From NCBI RefSeq assembly GCF_003325375.1, contig NZ_CP030862.1, forward strand, positions 4,901,501 through 4,965,500: DNA of 64,000 nt, given 5' to 3'. The DNA is from Streptomyces globosus (GTDB lineage Bacteria; Actinomycetota; Actinomycetes; Streptomycetales; Streptomycetaceae). The notes under the pieces were generated by a model. The model ran no database searches. It worked only from the letters and a program-made list of their open reading frames with translations, and was not told the DNA's origin. This document shows positions 43,066-51,544 of this stretch, in pieces; position 1 is the first letter of the stretch; the number at the start of each line of letters is the position of its first letter. The position numbers and the translations under genes are program-made.

Positions 43066-43689
43066 TCAGTCCAGGACGCGGGCGAGGTACGCCTGCATCA
43101 TGGCCCGGATCTCCTCCACGATCGCCGGGTCCCCCGCCGGGTCGGTCCGGAACGCCAGCTTGGTCAGCGCGTCCGTGGCCTCGACGGCGACCAGGACGGC
43201 CCGCTCCAGGGCAGCGTCCGGCGTGCGGCCGAGGTGCGTGGCGAGGAGTTCGGTGAGGCGTGCGGCGACCGTCCGGTTGGGGTCGGCGGCCGGGCCGTCC
43301 TCAGGCGGCGAGGGCACGCCGAAGTCGACGAGCGCGAAGCCGGGCACCGTCCGCTTCATGGCCAGGTACTCATCCAGGACCACGTCGGCCACAGGCCGCC
43401 AGCCGGAGTCCGGGAGGGCGGCGAGGCGGTCCGCGATGGCGTCGGTGTAGCGGTCCAGGTTGCGGTGGGCGAGGGCGATGGCCATGGCCCGCTTGTTGCC
43501 GAAGAAGCGGTAGACCGATCCGATGGGCACGCCTGCGCGTGCGGCGACGGCCCGGGTACTGAGGTTCTCGTAGCCCGATTCGCCGAGGAGTTCGGCGCAG
43601 GCCTCGAGGATCCGGGCGAGCCGGTCGGCGCTGCGCTGCTGTACGGGCGCACGGCGCAAGGAATGGGTGGCGGGCACGGGGTCCATCAT
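43066..43689 (-). CDS. TetR-family regulator
   Basis: This 207-residue regulator has the HTH at about 22-65 (RLARILEACAELLGESGYENLSTRAVAARAGVPIGSVYRFFGNKRAMAIAL) and a helical C-domain. ATGATG allows starts at 43689 or 43686. By position it may correspond to the antibiotic down-regulator SCO1712 of S. coelicolor, but this cannot be shown here. The intergenic region before the molybdopterin gene holds another ATACCGACCGGT at 42995. Confidence 0.83.
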   Translation of the reverse strand: MMDPVPATHSLRRAPVQQRSADRLARILEACAELLGESGYENLSTRAVAARAGVPIGSVYRFFGNKRAMAIALAHRNLDRYTDAIADRLAALPDSGWRPVADVVLDEYLAMKRTVPGFALVDFGVPSPPEDGPAADPNRTVAARLTELLATHLGRTPDAALERAVLVAVEATDALTKLAFRTDPAGDPAIVEEIRAMMQAYLARVLD

Positions 43690-43757
43690 GCCGCTCCGGG
43701 CGGGCGGTTTCAGCCGCCGGCCGCGACAGGCGCGCGGGGCCGGCGGACGGCGGCGGG

Positions 43758-45164
43758 TCAGTTCAGGAGGAGGGCGATGCCTCCGAGCGTGTAAGTGATC
43801 ATCAGCGCCAGCATCGGGAGCTGTCCGGCGAGGGCGCGGGCCGGCGGGAAGAGGCGTACGGAGCGGTCGTGGGCGGCGATGACACCGAGGACGTGCCCGG
43901 CGACGACGGACACGACCTGGAGGGCGGCGAGGCCCCCGGGGCCCAAGGGGGACAAGGCCTCGGGCCGATTGTCAGTGCCGAATGCCATGATTACTGTGCG
44001 TGGTCCTTCGGTCACGAGAAGGGAGAAGTAGTGGGCGATGAGATAGCCGAGGGCGATCGGCACGAGTGAGTGCGCGAAGGCCGTCAGCGGGCCGGGGTGA
44101 GGACCGCTGACGAGGCGGGTGGCCGCCGCGCACAGGCAGTACAGGGTGGCGACGAGGGCGACGGAAGCAAGCAGTCCGAGTGTGGCCGTGGGGGTGCGGC
44201 CGAGAGGGGAGGTCTGGAGGGTGGTGATCCAGGAGGGGTTGTCGCTGAAGCCGTCGTAGGCGGTGGAGCCGAGCAGGACGCAGACGGTGGCGACGAGTCC
44301 GGGCCGCTCGGGCGTCGCGTCGAGTCCGTGGAAGGGGTTGCGCAGGACGAGGAGGCCGTCGGCGCGGCGGCCGAGGGGGGAGAGCCTGGCCAGGAGGGCG
44401 GAATACGCCTCGAAGGCGTCGCCTTCGGCGAACCAGCGCTCGCCGAAACGGGCGGCGAGCGCAAGGTGGGCGGCGCCGTACAGGGAGAGGGCGATCAGGA
44501 GGGGGGTGGTGGATGCAGGATCCGGAGAGGCGAGCTCCAGCCAGGTGAAGCCGAACAGCCCGACCGCGGCGGGCCATTGGCCGATCCGGGCCGGAAGCGG
44601 GGCCGGCCGCGTGCGCAGGGAGCGGGGCAGCAGGCGGTACAGGGTGCGGAGCGGGTTCAGCAGTCCCCAGACGGGGCCGAGGAGGAGGGAGGCGGGCACG
44701 AGGCCGACCCAGAAGAGGACGTAGACGGCGCCGGGGCCGGGGTTGCGGGCGGGGTCGTCGGGACCGAGGAGGAGGGAGGCGAGGACGGCGAGTGCGGCGG
44801 CGAGGCCGAGGGCGCGCAGGGCGGCGCGGGTGGCGGGCGCGTCGGCGGTCCGCTGGAGGGCGGCCGGCAGGGCGATGCCGGACCGGTCTCCGCGGAACCG
44901 GGAGGAGGACCAGAGCAGGCCGAGGACGAGAAATGAGGCGAAGAGTGCGGTGAAGGCGCCGGCGAACGCGTAGAAGGGAGAGATCGGCAGGTCGTGCTGG
45001 GATCCGATGCCGTGCGCGAGCACGGTGAGCGGGTGGTCGGCGGCGGCCGCGCCGGCCGGGTCGGGGACCGCGCCCCGGTCGGCGGCGGCAGCGCCGAGGT
45101 CGGCTGCCGGGGAGCCCGCTACGGGGTCCAGGCCGCTGCCCGGCCCGTGGGGCGGCGGCGTCAC
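43758..45164 (-). CDS. Polytopic membrane protein of unknown function
   Basis: This 468-residue protein has about 10-11 hydrophobic helices after a 60-residue Ala/Gly/Asp-rich N-terminus. Distinct loops include GPVWGLLNPLRTLYRLLPRSLR and HYFSLLVTEGPRTVIMAFGTDNRPE. No known transporter signature is recognised. Its GTG overlaps the stop of the cupredoxin-like gene (GTGA), so it is coupled third in a three-gene operon and probably forms the membrane component of the set. Confidence 0.75.
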   Translation of the reverse strand: MTPPPHGPGSGLDPVAGSPAADLGAAAADRGAVPDPAGAAAADHPLTVLAHGIGSQHDLPISPFYAFAGAFTALFASFLVLGLLWSSSRFRGDRSGIALPAALQRTADAPATRAALRALGLAAALAVLASLLLGPDDPARNPGPGAVYVLFWVGLVPASLLLGPVWGLLNPLRTLYRLLPRSLRTRPAPLPARIGQWPAAVGLFGFTWLELASPDPASTTPLLIALSLYGAAHLALAARFGERWFAEGDAFEAYSALLARLSPLGRRADGLLVLRNPFHGLDATPERPGLVATVCVLLGSTAYDGFSDNPSWITTLQTSPLGRTPTATLGLLASVALVATLYCLCAAATRLVSGPHPGPLTAFAHSLVPIALGYLIAHYFSLLVTEGPRTVIMAFGTDNRPEALSPLGPGGLAALQVVSVVAGHVLGVIAAHDRSVRLFPPARALAGQLPMLALMITYTLGGIALLLN

Positions 45165-46774
45165 CGGACCAGCAGCTGGGTCAGGACGAGCCGGGAGGTG
45201 TGCGTCTCGACCTCGAACAGGCCAGTGCGGTCGGCGGTGAGGACCAGGGTGGCCTCCTGGCCTGCCGGGAGGGCGAGTTCCCTGTCGTAGCCGTGGACGT
45301 GCAGGGTGTCGGAGCGGTCGCTGGTGACGCGCAGGGCGACGCTCTGCCCGCGCTTCAGCTCGGTGCGGCCGGGAGCGGGCGTCACCTTGCCGTCCTTCAC
45401 GGCGATGGTGACCGTGCGGTCGGCGGCGGGGGCCGGCGCGGACGGCTGCGCCTGCGGCGGCTGCGGGGCATGGGGTGAGGCGGGCCCGCCGTGGCTGTGG
45501 CTGCCGTGCGCGCCGCCGGCCGGGGCGGACAGGGCGGTGCCGGCTTCGACCGCCTTGCCGCCGACGGCCCACACGGTGTGGTCGTCGGCGTAGAGGCGGG
45601 CGGTCAGGATGTGCGCGCCCTCGGGGACCTGCGCCGCGGGCAGGTGGAACCAGGGGCCGTACAGCCGGGCCACCTTGCGGCCGTCGAGCTCCAGGTGGGC
45701 GTGGCCGGTGCCGGGGATGGCGGCACCGCCGGCGCTGCCCGGGGTGAAGCGGAAGTTCTGCACCGACAGTTGGACGTTCCAGCCGTCCTCGCTGTCGGGG
45801 CGGACGCTGATGCCGACCTGCGGGGCGCCGGCGGCGGGGACTTCGCGGAACCGGTGGCCGGCGCTGTCGCGGGCGTCGAGCAGCGTCCCGGCGCTGCCGG
45901 AGGCCTGCTCGTGGCTGGTGCCCGGCTTGTGGTGGGTCGTGGGCCGGCCGCCGCAGCCGGCCGCGGAACCGCCGAGCAGCAACACGGTGGCGAGCAGGGC
46001 GGCAGCCCGCTCCCGCCGGCGCAGCCGCCTGCCCGCGAGCGGCCCCCCGCCGGGGGCGGGTGCGGCCGGGCCGGGCCCGCCGGGCGCGCCACCCCAGCCG
46101 GCGGCGGCGGGCCCGTACCGGCCCTCCGCGCCGGATCCCGGGCTGAGCCCCGGCACGCTCTCGCCCGGCCCGGCCTGGGCGGATCGGGCCGAGGCTGCGG
46201 GCCGGTCCGACGCCCGCGGAGGCCAGGCCGGCACGGCACTGCGCACCGGTGCGTGCACGGGGCCAACCACGGCGGCCCCCGAACGGGTCGGCGCCTGCGC
46301 GGGGTCGGCGGCGGTCCCGGGACGGGCTGACGCCTGCGCGGGGTCGGCCGTGGTCCCGGGGTGGATCGGTGCCTGCGCGGGGCCAGCCGCATTCCCCGCA
46401 CGGGCCGGGGCCTGCGCGGGGTTGGCCGCGGTCCCGGGGTGGATCGGTGCCTGCGCGGGGCCAGCCGCATTCCCCGCACGGGCCGGGGCCTGCGCGGGGT
46501 TGGCCGCGGTCCCGGGGTGGATCGGTGCCTGCGCGGAGGCGCGGGCCGGGGCCTGCGCGGAGGGAAGGGACTGGGGCCGCGAGGTGGGAAGGGACTGGGG
46601 CCGCGAGGTGGGGCGGGTCGGTGCGGGGGTGGGGTGGGCCGGCGCCGTCGGATGGGTCGGTGGGTGGGCGAGGTCGGGTGTGCGGTGGGCGGAGGGTGGG
46701 GTGGTGGCGGGTGTGGCCGGCGCGGGTGCGGGGGTCGGCCCCGTGGGGGTGGGGGGCGGTGGGGGTGGGGTCAC
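45161..46774 (-). CDS. Membrane-anchored protein with 13-residue repeats and cupredoxin-like domain
   Basis: This 537-residue protein has an N-terminal 240-residue Pro/Ala-rich region that contains tandem 13-residue repeats (AQAPIHPGTAANP, AQAPARAGNAAGP). A basic stretch (RRLRRRERAA) precedes one transmembrane helix at about 253-272, giving an N-in topology. The outer part has a beta-rich domain with GHAHLELDGRKVARLYGPWFH near 360, a His/Pro-rich linker and a C-terminal cupredoxin-like domain (about 450-537, DTLHVHGYDRELALPAGQEA). Only part of a type 1 copper site is present. It is coupled by GTGA overlaps to genes on both sides. Confidence 0.75.
   Translation of the reverse strand: MTPPPPPPTPTGPTPAPAPATPATTPPSAHRTPDLAHPPTHPTAPAHPTPAPTRPTSRPQSLPTSRPQSLPSAQAPARASAQAPIHPGTAANPAQAPARAGNAAGPAQAPIHPGTAANPAQAPARAGNAAGPAQAPIHPGTTADPAQASARPGTAADPAQAPTRSGAAVVGPVHAPVRSAVPAWPPRASDRPAASARSAQAGPGESVPGLSPGSGAEGRYGPAAAGWGGAPGGPGPAAPAPGGGPLAGRRLRRRERAAALLATVLLLGGSAAGCGGRPTTHHKPGTSHEQASGSAGTLLDARDSAGHRFREVPAAGAPQVGISVRPDSEDGWNVQLSVQNFRFTPGSAGGAAIPGTGHAHLELDGRKVARLYGPWFHLPAAQVPEGAHILTARLYADDHTVWAVGGKAVEAGTALSAPAGGAHGSHSHGGPASPHAPQPPQAQPSAPAPAADRTVTIAVKDGKVTPAPGRTELKRGQSVALRVTSDRSDTLHVHGYDRELALPAGQEATLVLTADRTGLFEVETHTSRLVLTQLLVR
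46262..46560 (-). repeat. 39-bp/78-bp tandem repeats inside a gene
   Basis: The repeat unit is 39 bp (13 codons), arranged as alternating pairs that give a near-perfect 78-bp period (for example TTGGCCGCGGTCCCGGGGT at 46422 and again at 46500). Two 78-bp copies are almost identical and outer copies are degenerate, which indicates recent expansion. Confidence 0.9.
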
Positions 46775-48858
46775 CTGGGGCGCCTCTCGGCCGGGGTCGG
46801 TGTGGGGGTGGGCGCGGGGGTGGGGGTGGGCGTGGGGCGGGCGGAGGCGGCGGCTGCCCAGAGGGTCCAGACGACTGCTGCCAGGGCGCGGGCCCAGGCA
46901 GGGCTGACGGGGGTCCCCGGGATCATCAGGACGGCCTTGTCGAAGGCGTCGAGGAGGGTCAGGCCGGCCAGGAGGAGGGTCAGCCGGGCCAGCCAGGGGC
47001 GGTCCGCGTGCAGGGCCGCGCCGGCGCCGGCCCACCACAGGCCGAGGAGGAGGAGGGCCACGGCGGGGACGGCCGTGTCGGCCAGCGGGGTCGTGGAGCC
47101 GGCGACGTCCAGGGCCAGGCCGGCCAGGCCCAGCAGCGACGCCGCCGTGCCCAGGCGGGAGCCGCGCAGCCGGCGCGCCCACAGCACCGCCCCGACGAGC
47201 CCCAGGACCGCGGCCGTGCCCAGCGCGATCTGGGTCTCGACGCGGGCCAGGCCCCGGGCGCCGTACCAGTCGCAGCCTGCGGGGAGCCTGCGCGCCTGCA
47301 CGTCGTAGTCGGCGCAGACGAGCAGCTGTGCGAGCTTCACCGGCTCGCCCACCAGCCGGTGCGAGCCGCCTGACACCGCTCCGCGGCGCTCCCCGCACTC
47401 GGGCAGGGCTCCCGGGGAGGAGCCGTCGGGGCCGGGCTGCCAGCAGTTGCCGCGGCCCTGTCCGTCCCACCACACGTCCATCCCGTTGGGGCGGACGGCC
47501 CCGGACTTGTCGCGGCCCAGGACGTTCTCCGCGTACCGGTTGTGGTGGGAGGTGTCGGCCTGCTTCGACCAGGCGTTCTCGCCGCGGATGAAGGCGGGCA
47601 CGGCCGACAGGTAGAAGCCGGCGCGGCGGTGCCCGTACACCCAGTTGCCCTCGTAGATGTTCCAGTTGCCGCCGGCGGTGATGATGCCGGTGCCCGGCGG
47701 CATGGAGATCTGCGGGCAGACGACGCCCTGCTCGTATCCGCGCTCGACGGGCGGCTTCGCGCAGGTGCCGTCGGCGACGTACCGGTAGTAGTCCTGGTTG
47801 TTGTCGTGGATGAGGTTCCGCTCGAACTTCGCGTGGTTCTGCGGCAGGCCGGGGTGCCCGGGGAAGGCGCTGTCCATCGAGGCGCCGCCCATGTTGTGGT
47901 CGAACTCGTTGTCGTGCACCCACACCGAGTCCCCGGCGGTGCCGGAGTAGCCGACCATGTTGTGGTGGCTGCGGCAGCCGGTGATCTCGATGGAGTAGCG
48001 GGGGACGTCGTAGCCGCGGCCCTCGTTGATGTTGCTGGCGCTGCCCGGGTAGATGCCGGAGTCGCCGTTCCCGTACGACTCGCAGTTCTTGTACAGGCCG
48101 TGGTCGCTGGCGAAGGTCAGGAAGCCGTACTCGTCGTTCCAGCGGGTCAGGACGTCGTCGATGACGAAGCCGTCGCCGGCGAGGACGTACAGGGCGTTGA
48201 AGGTGGTGCGCTGGGCGGTGAAGTTTCGGAAGTAGACGCCGTTCGACCGGTCGGCGCGGATGGCGTTGAGCTTCTGGTACTTGGCGTCGATGACGACGTC
48301 GAGCCGGGACGCGCCCGTCCCCTCGATCTGGAGGTCCTTCTTGCCGAGGATGGCGACGAGGTTCTGGTTGTGCCGGCACTGCACCTGCTGCTCGTACGAC
48401 AGGATCTGGTAGCCGAGCGCGGAGGAGGGGGCCTTCAGGGCGGCGCACTCCCCCGACGGCTTGGGCAGGGAGGGCTCCTCCTCGTACAGGCCGGGGAGGA
48501 TCGCGATGTTCATGCCTGGCCGGTCCACCGCGTCGACGGCCTGCTGGAGGTGGCGGTAGCCGGACTTCTCGCACCGCTCGTACAGGGCGAGGTTGCGCTG
48601 CCTGAGCGCCTCGGGGAAGGCCGCGATGCGGCGCTCGAAGGCCGGCCGGTCGGTCTTGCAGACCAGCAGGTCGGGCTCGGCGTTGCGGTAGGCGGGCACG
48701 GATCCGCTGCCGTCGGGGAAGGTGACCGGCCGCTCCTCGTGCGCGCGTGCGGCGGGCGCGGCCGTCAGGAGGGTCAGCAGCGGCAGCAGGGTGAGGAGGG
48801 CGGCGAGGAGGGCCGGCCGGGCGGCGGGGCGTCTGCGGGTCCACGGGGTCCACGACAT
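46771..48858 (-). CDS. Secreted right-handed beta-helix protein with C-terminal membrane domain
   Basis: This 695-residue protein has a signal peptide (about 1-40), then a conserved N-terminal domain with paired cysteines. A parallel beta-helix follows at about 170-440 (NGVYFRNFTAQRTTFNALYVLAGDGFVIDDVL, SHHNMVGYSGTAGDSVWVHDNEFDHN). The C-terminal third (about 530-670) has roughly five hydrophobic helices and then Pro/Thr repeats. This is unusual: the beta-helix faces outward from a membrane domain. NosD, a copper-maturation protein, is also a beta-helix. TACTCT ends 7 nt before the ATG at 48858 (leaderless-type). It is the first gene of the operon. Confidence 0.8.
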   Translation of the reverse strand: MSWTPWTRRRPAARPALLAALLTLLPLLTLLTAAPAARAHEERPVTFPDGSGSVPAYRNAEPDLLVCKTDRPAFERRIAAFPEALRQRNLALYERCEKSGYRHLQQAVDAVDRPGMNIAILPGLYEEEPSLPKPSGECAALKAPSSALGYQILSYEQQVQCRHNQNLVAILGKKDLQIEGTGASRLDVVIDAKYQKLNAIRADRSNGVYFRNFTAQRTTFNALYVLAGDGFVIDDVLTRWNDEYGFLTFASDHGLYKNCESYGNGDSGIYPGSASNINEGRGYDVPRYSIEITGCRSHHNMVGYSGTAGDSVWVHDNEFDHNMGGASMDSAFPGHPGLPQNHAKFERNLIHDNNQDYYRYVADGTCAKPPVERGYEQGVVCPQISMPPGTGIITAGGNWNIYEGNWVYGHRRAGFYLSAVPAFIRGENAWSKQADTSHHNRYAENVLGRDKSGAVRPNGMDVWWDGQGRGNCWQPGPDGSSPGALPECGERRGAVSGGSHRLVGEPVKLAQLLVCADYDVQARRLPAGCDWYGARGLARVETQIALGTAAVLGLVGAVLWARRLRGSRLGTAASLLGLAGLALDVAGSTTPLADTAVPAVALLLLGLWWAGAGAALHADRPWLARLTLLLAGLTLLDAFDKAVLMIPGTPVSPAWARALAAVVWTLWAAAASARPTPTPTPAPTPTPTPAERRPR

Positions 48859-48962
48859 GCGCGAGAGAGTAGAGCAATGTTCATGTTTTCGGATCCCCTG
48901 CGACAGCATCGATCCAAGCCGCGCCCCACACGCCCTCCAGGGGCCATTGACGCGCGGGCCGG

Positions 48963-48998
48963 GGAATCCTACTGTCGACCATAGGATTCCTTCGACAG
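48963..48998. promoter_or_regulatory. Two interleaved inverted repeats upstream of hmgA
   Basis: GGAATCCT (48963) / AGGATTCC (48983) and CTGTCGA (48972) / TCGACAG (48992) interlock, each with arms 20 bp apart from start to start. They end 14 bp before the hmgA ATG. It is a probable operator, for instance for the GntR protein encoded downstream. Confidence 0.65.
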
Positions 48999-49012
48999 AG
49001 CGGAAGCACCCC

Positions 49013-50326
49013 ATGAGCGAGCAGGCCAGGAAGACGGCCGAGGGCCTGGAGTACCTCACCGGGTTCGGAAACGAGCACAGCTCCGAGGCCGTGCCCGGCG
49101 CCCTCCCGTCAGGCCGGAACTCGCCCCAGCGCGCCCCCCTCGGCCTGTACGCGGAGCAGCTCAGCGGCAGCGCGTTCACCGAGCCCCGCAGCCACAACCG
49201 CCGCTCGTGGCTGTACCGCATCCGCCCGTCCGCCGCACACCCGCCGTTCACCCGCGTCGACAACGGGTCCCTTCGGACGGCGCCGTTCACCGAGGCCCCG
49301 GCCGACCCGAACCGGCTGCGCTGGAACCCGCTGCCCGACCCGGCCCCCGGCACCGACTTCCTGGCCGGCCTGTGGACCCTCGGCGGCAACGGCGACGCCG
49401 CCCAGCGCACCGGCATGGCCATCCACCTCTACTCCGCCGACGCCGACATGACAGACCGGGTCTTCAGCGACTCCGACGGCGAACTGCTGATCGTCCCCGA
49501 GCGCGGCGGGCTCCTGCTGCGCACCGAGCTCGGCCTGCTCGCCGCCCGCCCCGGCGAGGTGGCGCTGATCCCGCGCGGCGTCCGCTTCCGCGTCGAGCTC
49601 CTCGACGGCACCGCCCGCGGCTACGTGTGCGAGAACTACGGGCGCCCCTTCGAGCTGCCGGACCTCGGCCCGATCGGCGCCAACGGCCTGGCCAACGCCC
49701 GCGACTTCCGGGCGCCGGTGGCCGCGTACGAGGACGGGGACCGGCCCACGGAGGTGGTCAACAAGTTCTGCGGCAACCTGTGGTCGGCGACGTACGACCA
49801 CTCCCCGCTCGACGTCGTCGCCTGGTACGGCACGCACGCCCCGTACGTCTACGACCTGCACCGCTTCAACGTGCTGGGGTCCATCAGCTACGACCACCCC
49901 GACCCGTCGATCTTCACCGTGCTGACCTCGCCCTCGGACACGCCCGGCCTGGCCGGCGTCGACTTCGTGGTCTTCGCGCCGCGCTGGCTCGTCGGCGAGG
50001 ACACCTTCCGGCCGCCGTACTTCCACCGGAACGTGATGAGCGAGTACATGGGCCTCATCGAGGGCTCCTACGACGCCAAGGCCGAGGGCTTCGTCCCTGG
50101 CGGCGGCTCGCTGCACAACATGATGTCGGCGCACGGCCCCGACCGGGAGACCTTCGACAGGGCGAGCGCCGCCGAGCTGAAGCCGCAGAAGATCGACGAC
50201 GGCCTGGCGTTCATGTTCGAGACGCGCTGGCCGATCACCGCGACCGCCCAGGCCGCCGGTGCGGACCACCTCCAGCGTGCGTACGACGACGTCTGGGAGG
50301 GGCTGGAACGGCACTTCCGCGCCTAA
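49013..50326 (+). CDS. hmgA: Homogentisate 1,2-dioxygenase
   Basis: This 437-residue, Fe(II)-dependent ring-cleavage enzyme converts homogentisate to maleylacetoacetate in tyrosine and phenylalanine catabolism. Family blocks include GLEYLTGFGNEHSSEA at the start, FAPRWLVGEDTFRPPYFHRNVMSEYMGLI (His and Glu iron ligands) and FVPGGGSLHNMMSAHGPD (His ligand). The length is normal. GGAAG precedes the ATG. The next steps (isomerase, hydrolase) are not adjacent. A GntR regulator follows. Confidence 0.97.
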   Translation: MSEQARKTAEGLEYLTGFGNEHSSEAVPGALPSGRNSPQRAPLGLYAEQLSGSAFTEPRSHNRRSWLYRIRPSAAHPPFTRVDNGSLRTAPFTEAPADPNRLRWNPLPDPAPGTDFLAGLWTLGGNGDAAQRTGMAIHLYSADADMTDRVFSDSDGELLIVPERGGLLLRTELGLLAARPGEVALIPRGVRFRVELLDGTARGYVCENYGRPFELPDLGPIGANGLANARDFRAPVAAYEDGDRPTEVVNKFCGNLWSATYDHSPLDVVAWYGTHAPYVYDLHRFNVLGSISYDHPDPSIFTVLTSPSDTPGLAGVDFVVFAPRWLVGEDTFRPPYFHRNVMSEYMGLIEGSYDAKAEGFVPGGGSLHNMMSAHGPDRETFDRASAAELKPQKIDDGLAFMFETRWPITATAQAAGADHLQRAYDDVWEGLERHFRA

Positions 50327-50405
50327 GATGCTCCCGGCCCCGCCGGGAGGGGCCGCGCGCCCCGCGCGCGCGTGCCCGCCGCCTCGTCCGTACGGAGAAC
50401 CACCC

Positions 50406-51155
50406 GTGACCGCCTTCGCCCCAGACTCGCTGGTGCTGAACCGGAAGCTGCCGCTCTGGTATCAGGTGTCGCAGTCGTTGCGCGCCTCGATACTGGGCCG
50501 CACCCCGGACGCCTCGCTGCGCCTGCCCACCGAGGAGCAGCTCGCCGAGCACTACGGGGTGAGTGTGCTGACGATGCGCCAGGCGCTCAAGGAGCTGGAG
50601 GGCGAGGGGCTGATCAGCCGGCACCGGCGGCGCGGGACGTTCATCGAGCCCGGGGCCATGCGCGGGGCCCCTGTGCGGCTGCTGGGCTCGGTCGACGCGA
50701 TCGTGGCGCAGCAGTCGGGCGACCGGACGACCGTGCTGGGGCACGAGCGGACGGCCGTCTCGGGCGAGCTGCTGGAGCACTTCCCCGACACGGCCGAGGT
50801 CGTCGTCTACCGGCGGCTGCGCCACGACGGCGAGAGCGGCGAGCCGACGAACTGGGCGGAGAACGCGGTGCGCCCGGAGATCGCGGAAGCGGTGGACCTG
50901 GAGGACCTGGCGCGCTGGCCGATGACCAAGGTCCTGCGGGACGTGGTCGGCGTGCGGATCAGCCGGATCACGGACACCGTCGAGGCGCGGCTGGCCGATC
51001 CCGAGACGGCCGAGCTGCTGCGCGTGCCGCTGCTGAGCCCGATCCTGCACTACACGGGCGTCACGTACGGGGAGGACGGGCGCGTCGTGGACGTGGCGCG
51101 CATCCGGTACCGCGGCGACCGCTTCTCCTTCACGGTGACGGTCGACGCGCACTGA
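50406..51155 (+). CDS. GntR-family (HutC/UTRA) regulator
   Basis: This 249-residue protein has a winged HTH at about 15-80 (LPLWYQVSQSLRASILG, LPTEEQLAEHYGVSVLTMRQALKELEGEGLISRHRRRGTF) followed by a UTRA ligand domain. GGAGA precedes the GTG at 50406. Its position behind hmgA suggests it senses an aromatic degradation intermediate and controls hmgA, possibly through the interleaved repeats at 48963-48998. This link is inferred. Confidence 0.88.
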   Translation: MTAFAPDSLVLNRKLPLWYQVSQSLRASILGRTPDASLRLPTEEQLAEHYGVSVLTMRQALKELEGEGLISRHRRRGTFIEPGAMRGAPVRLLGSVDAIVAQQSGDRTTVLGHERTAVSGELLEHFPDTAEVVVYRRLRHDGESGEPTNWAENAVRPEIAEAVDLEDLARWPMTKVLRDVVGVRISRITDTVEARLADPETAELLRVPLLSPILHYTGVTYGEDGRVVDVARIRYRGDRFSFTVTVDAH

Positions 51156-51197
51156 GGAGGCCGGAGCCGGCGCCCCGCCGCCGCTCCCGCCGTGCGG

Positions 51198-51362
51198 CTA
51201 CTTCTCGTCGTCGTCGGCGCGGCGCTCGCCCTCCGCCTGGGAGGGGGTGGTGCGCATGGTGTCCGGGTGGTGGTGCGCCGCCCGCTCCTTCTCGTCCATG
51301 TCCTCGTCGAGCCGCTCGCCCTCGGCCTGCGAGGGGGTCGAGTATTCGTCGTACTGACTCAT
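51198..51362 (-). CDS. Small acidic protein with repeated TPSQAEGER motif
   Basis: This 54-residue, highly hydrophilic protein is rich in Glu, Asp and His, with TPSQAEGER present twice (about 9-17 and 39-47). There is no hydrophobic core, so it is probably intrinsically disordered. A strong GAGGAG 5 nt before the ATG at 51362 supports real translation. I do not recognise a family with known function. Confidence 0.7.
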   Translation of the reverse strand: MSQYDEYSTPSQAEGERLDEDMDEKERAAHHHPDTMRTTPSQAEGERRADDDEK

Positions 51363-51429
51363 GTCCGCTCCTCGGCTCTGCGGTCGCCCCGCGCGCACCC
51401 GGGCCGGGCCCGCGGCGCCCGTGCACGGG

Positions 51430-51456
51430 GCCGTACACGCCGTACACGCCGTACAC
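51430..51456. repeat. 9-bp tandem repeat (three copies)
   Basis: GCCGTACAC occurs three times in direct tandem between the divergent small acidic gene and the ISP-like gene. It could be a regulator site array. Confidence 0.75.
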
Positions 51457-51544
51457 AAGGAGCGTAACGCTTCGGCCACCGCCCGGCCCGGACACGGCTG
51501 CGGGGGGCCTGCCGGGTGCGGGGGCCGTCGCTACCATCTGCCGG

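Noticed and set aside
45960..46010. Lipobox-like Cys after LLGGSAAGC in the cupredoxin-like protein
   Set aside because: The segment lies some 250 residues into the protein behind a long Pro-rich region, so it is more likely an internal membrane anchor than a lipoprotein signal.
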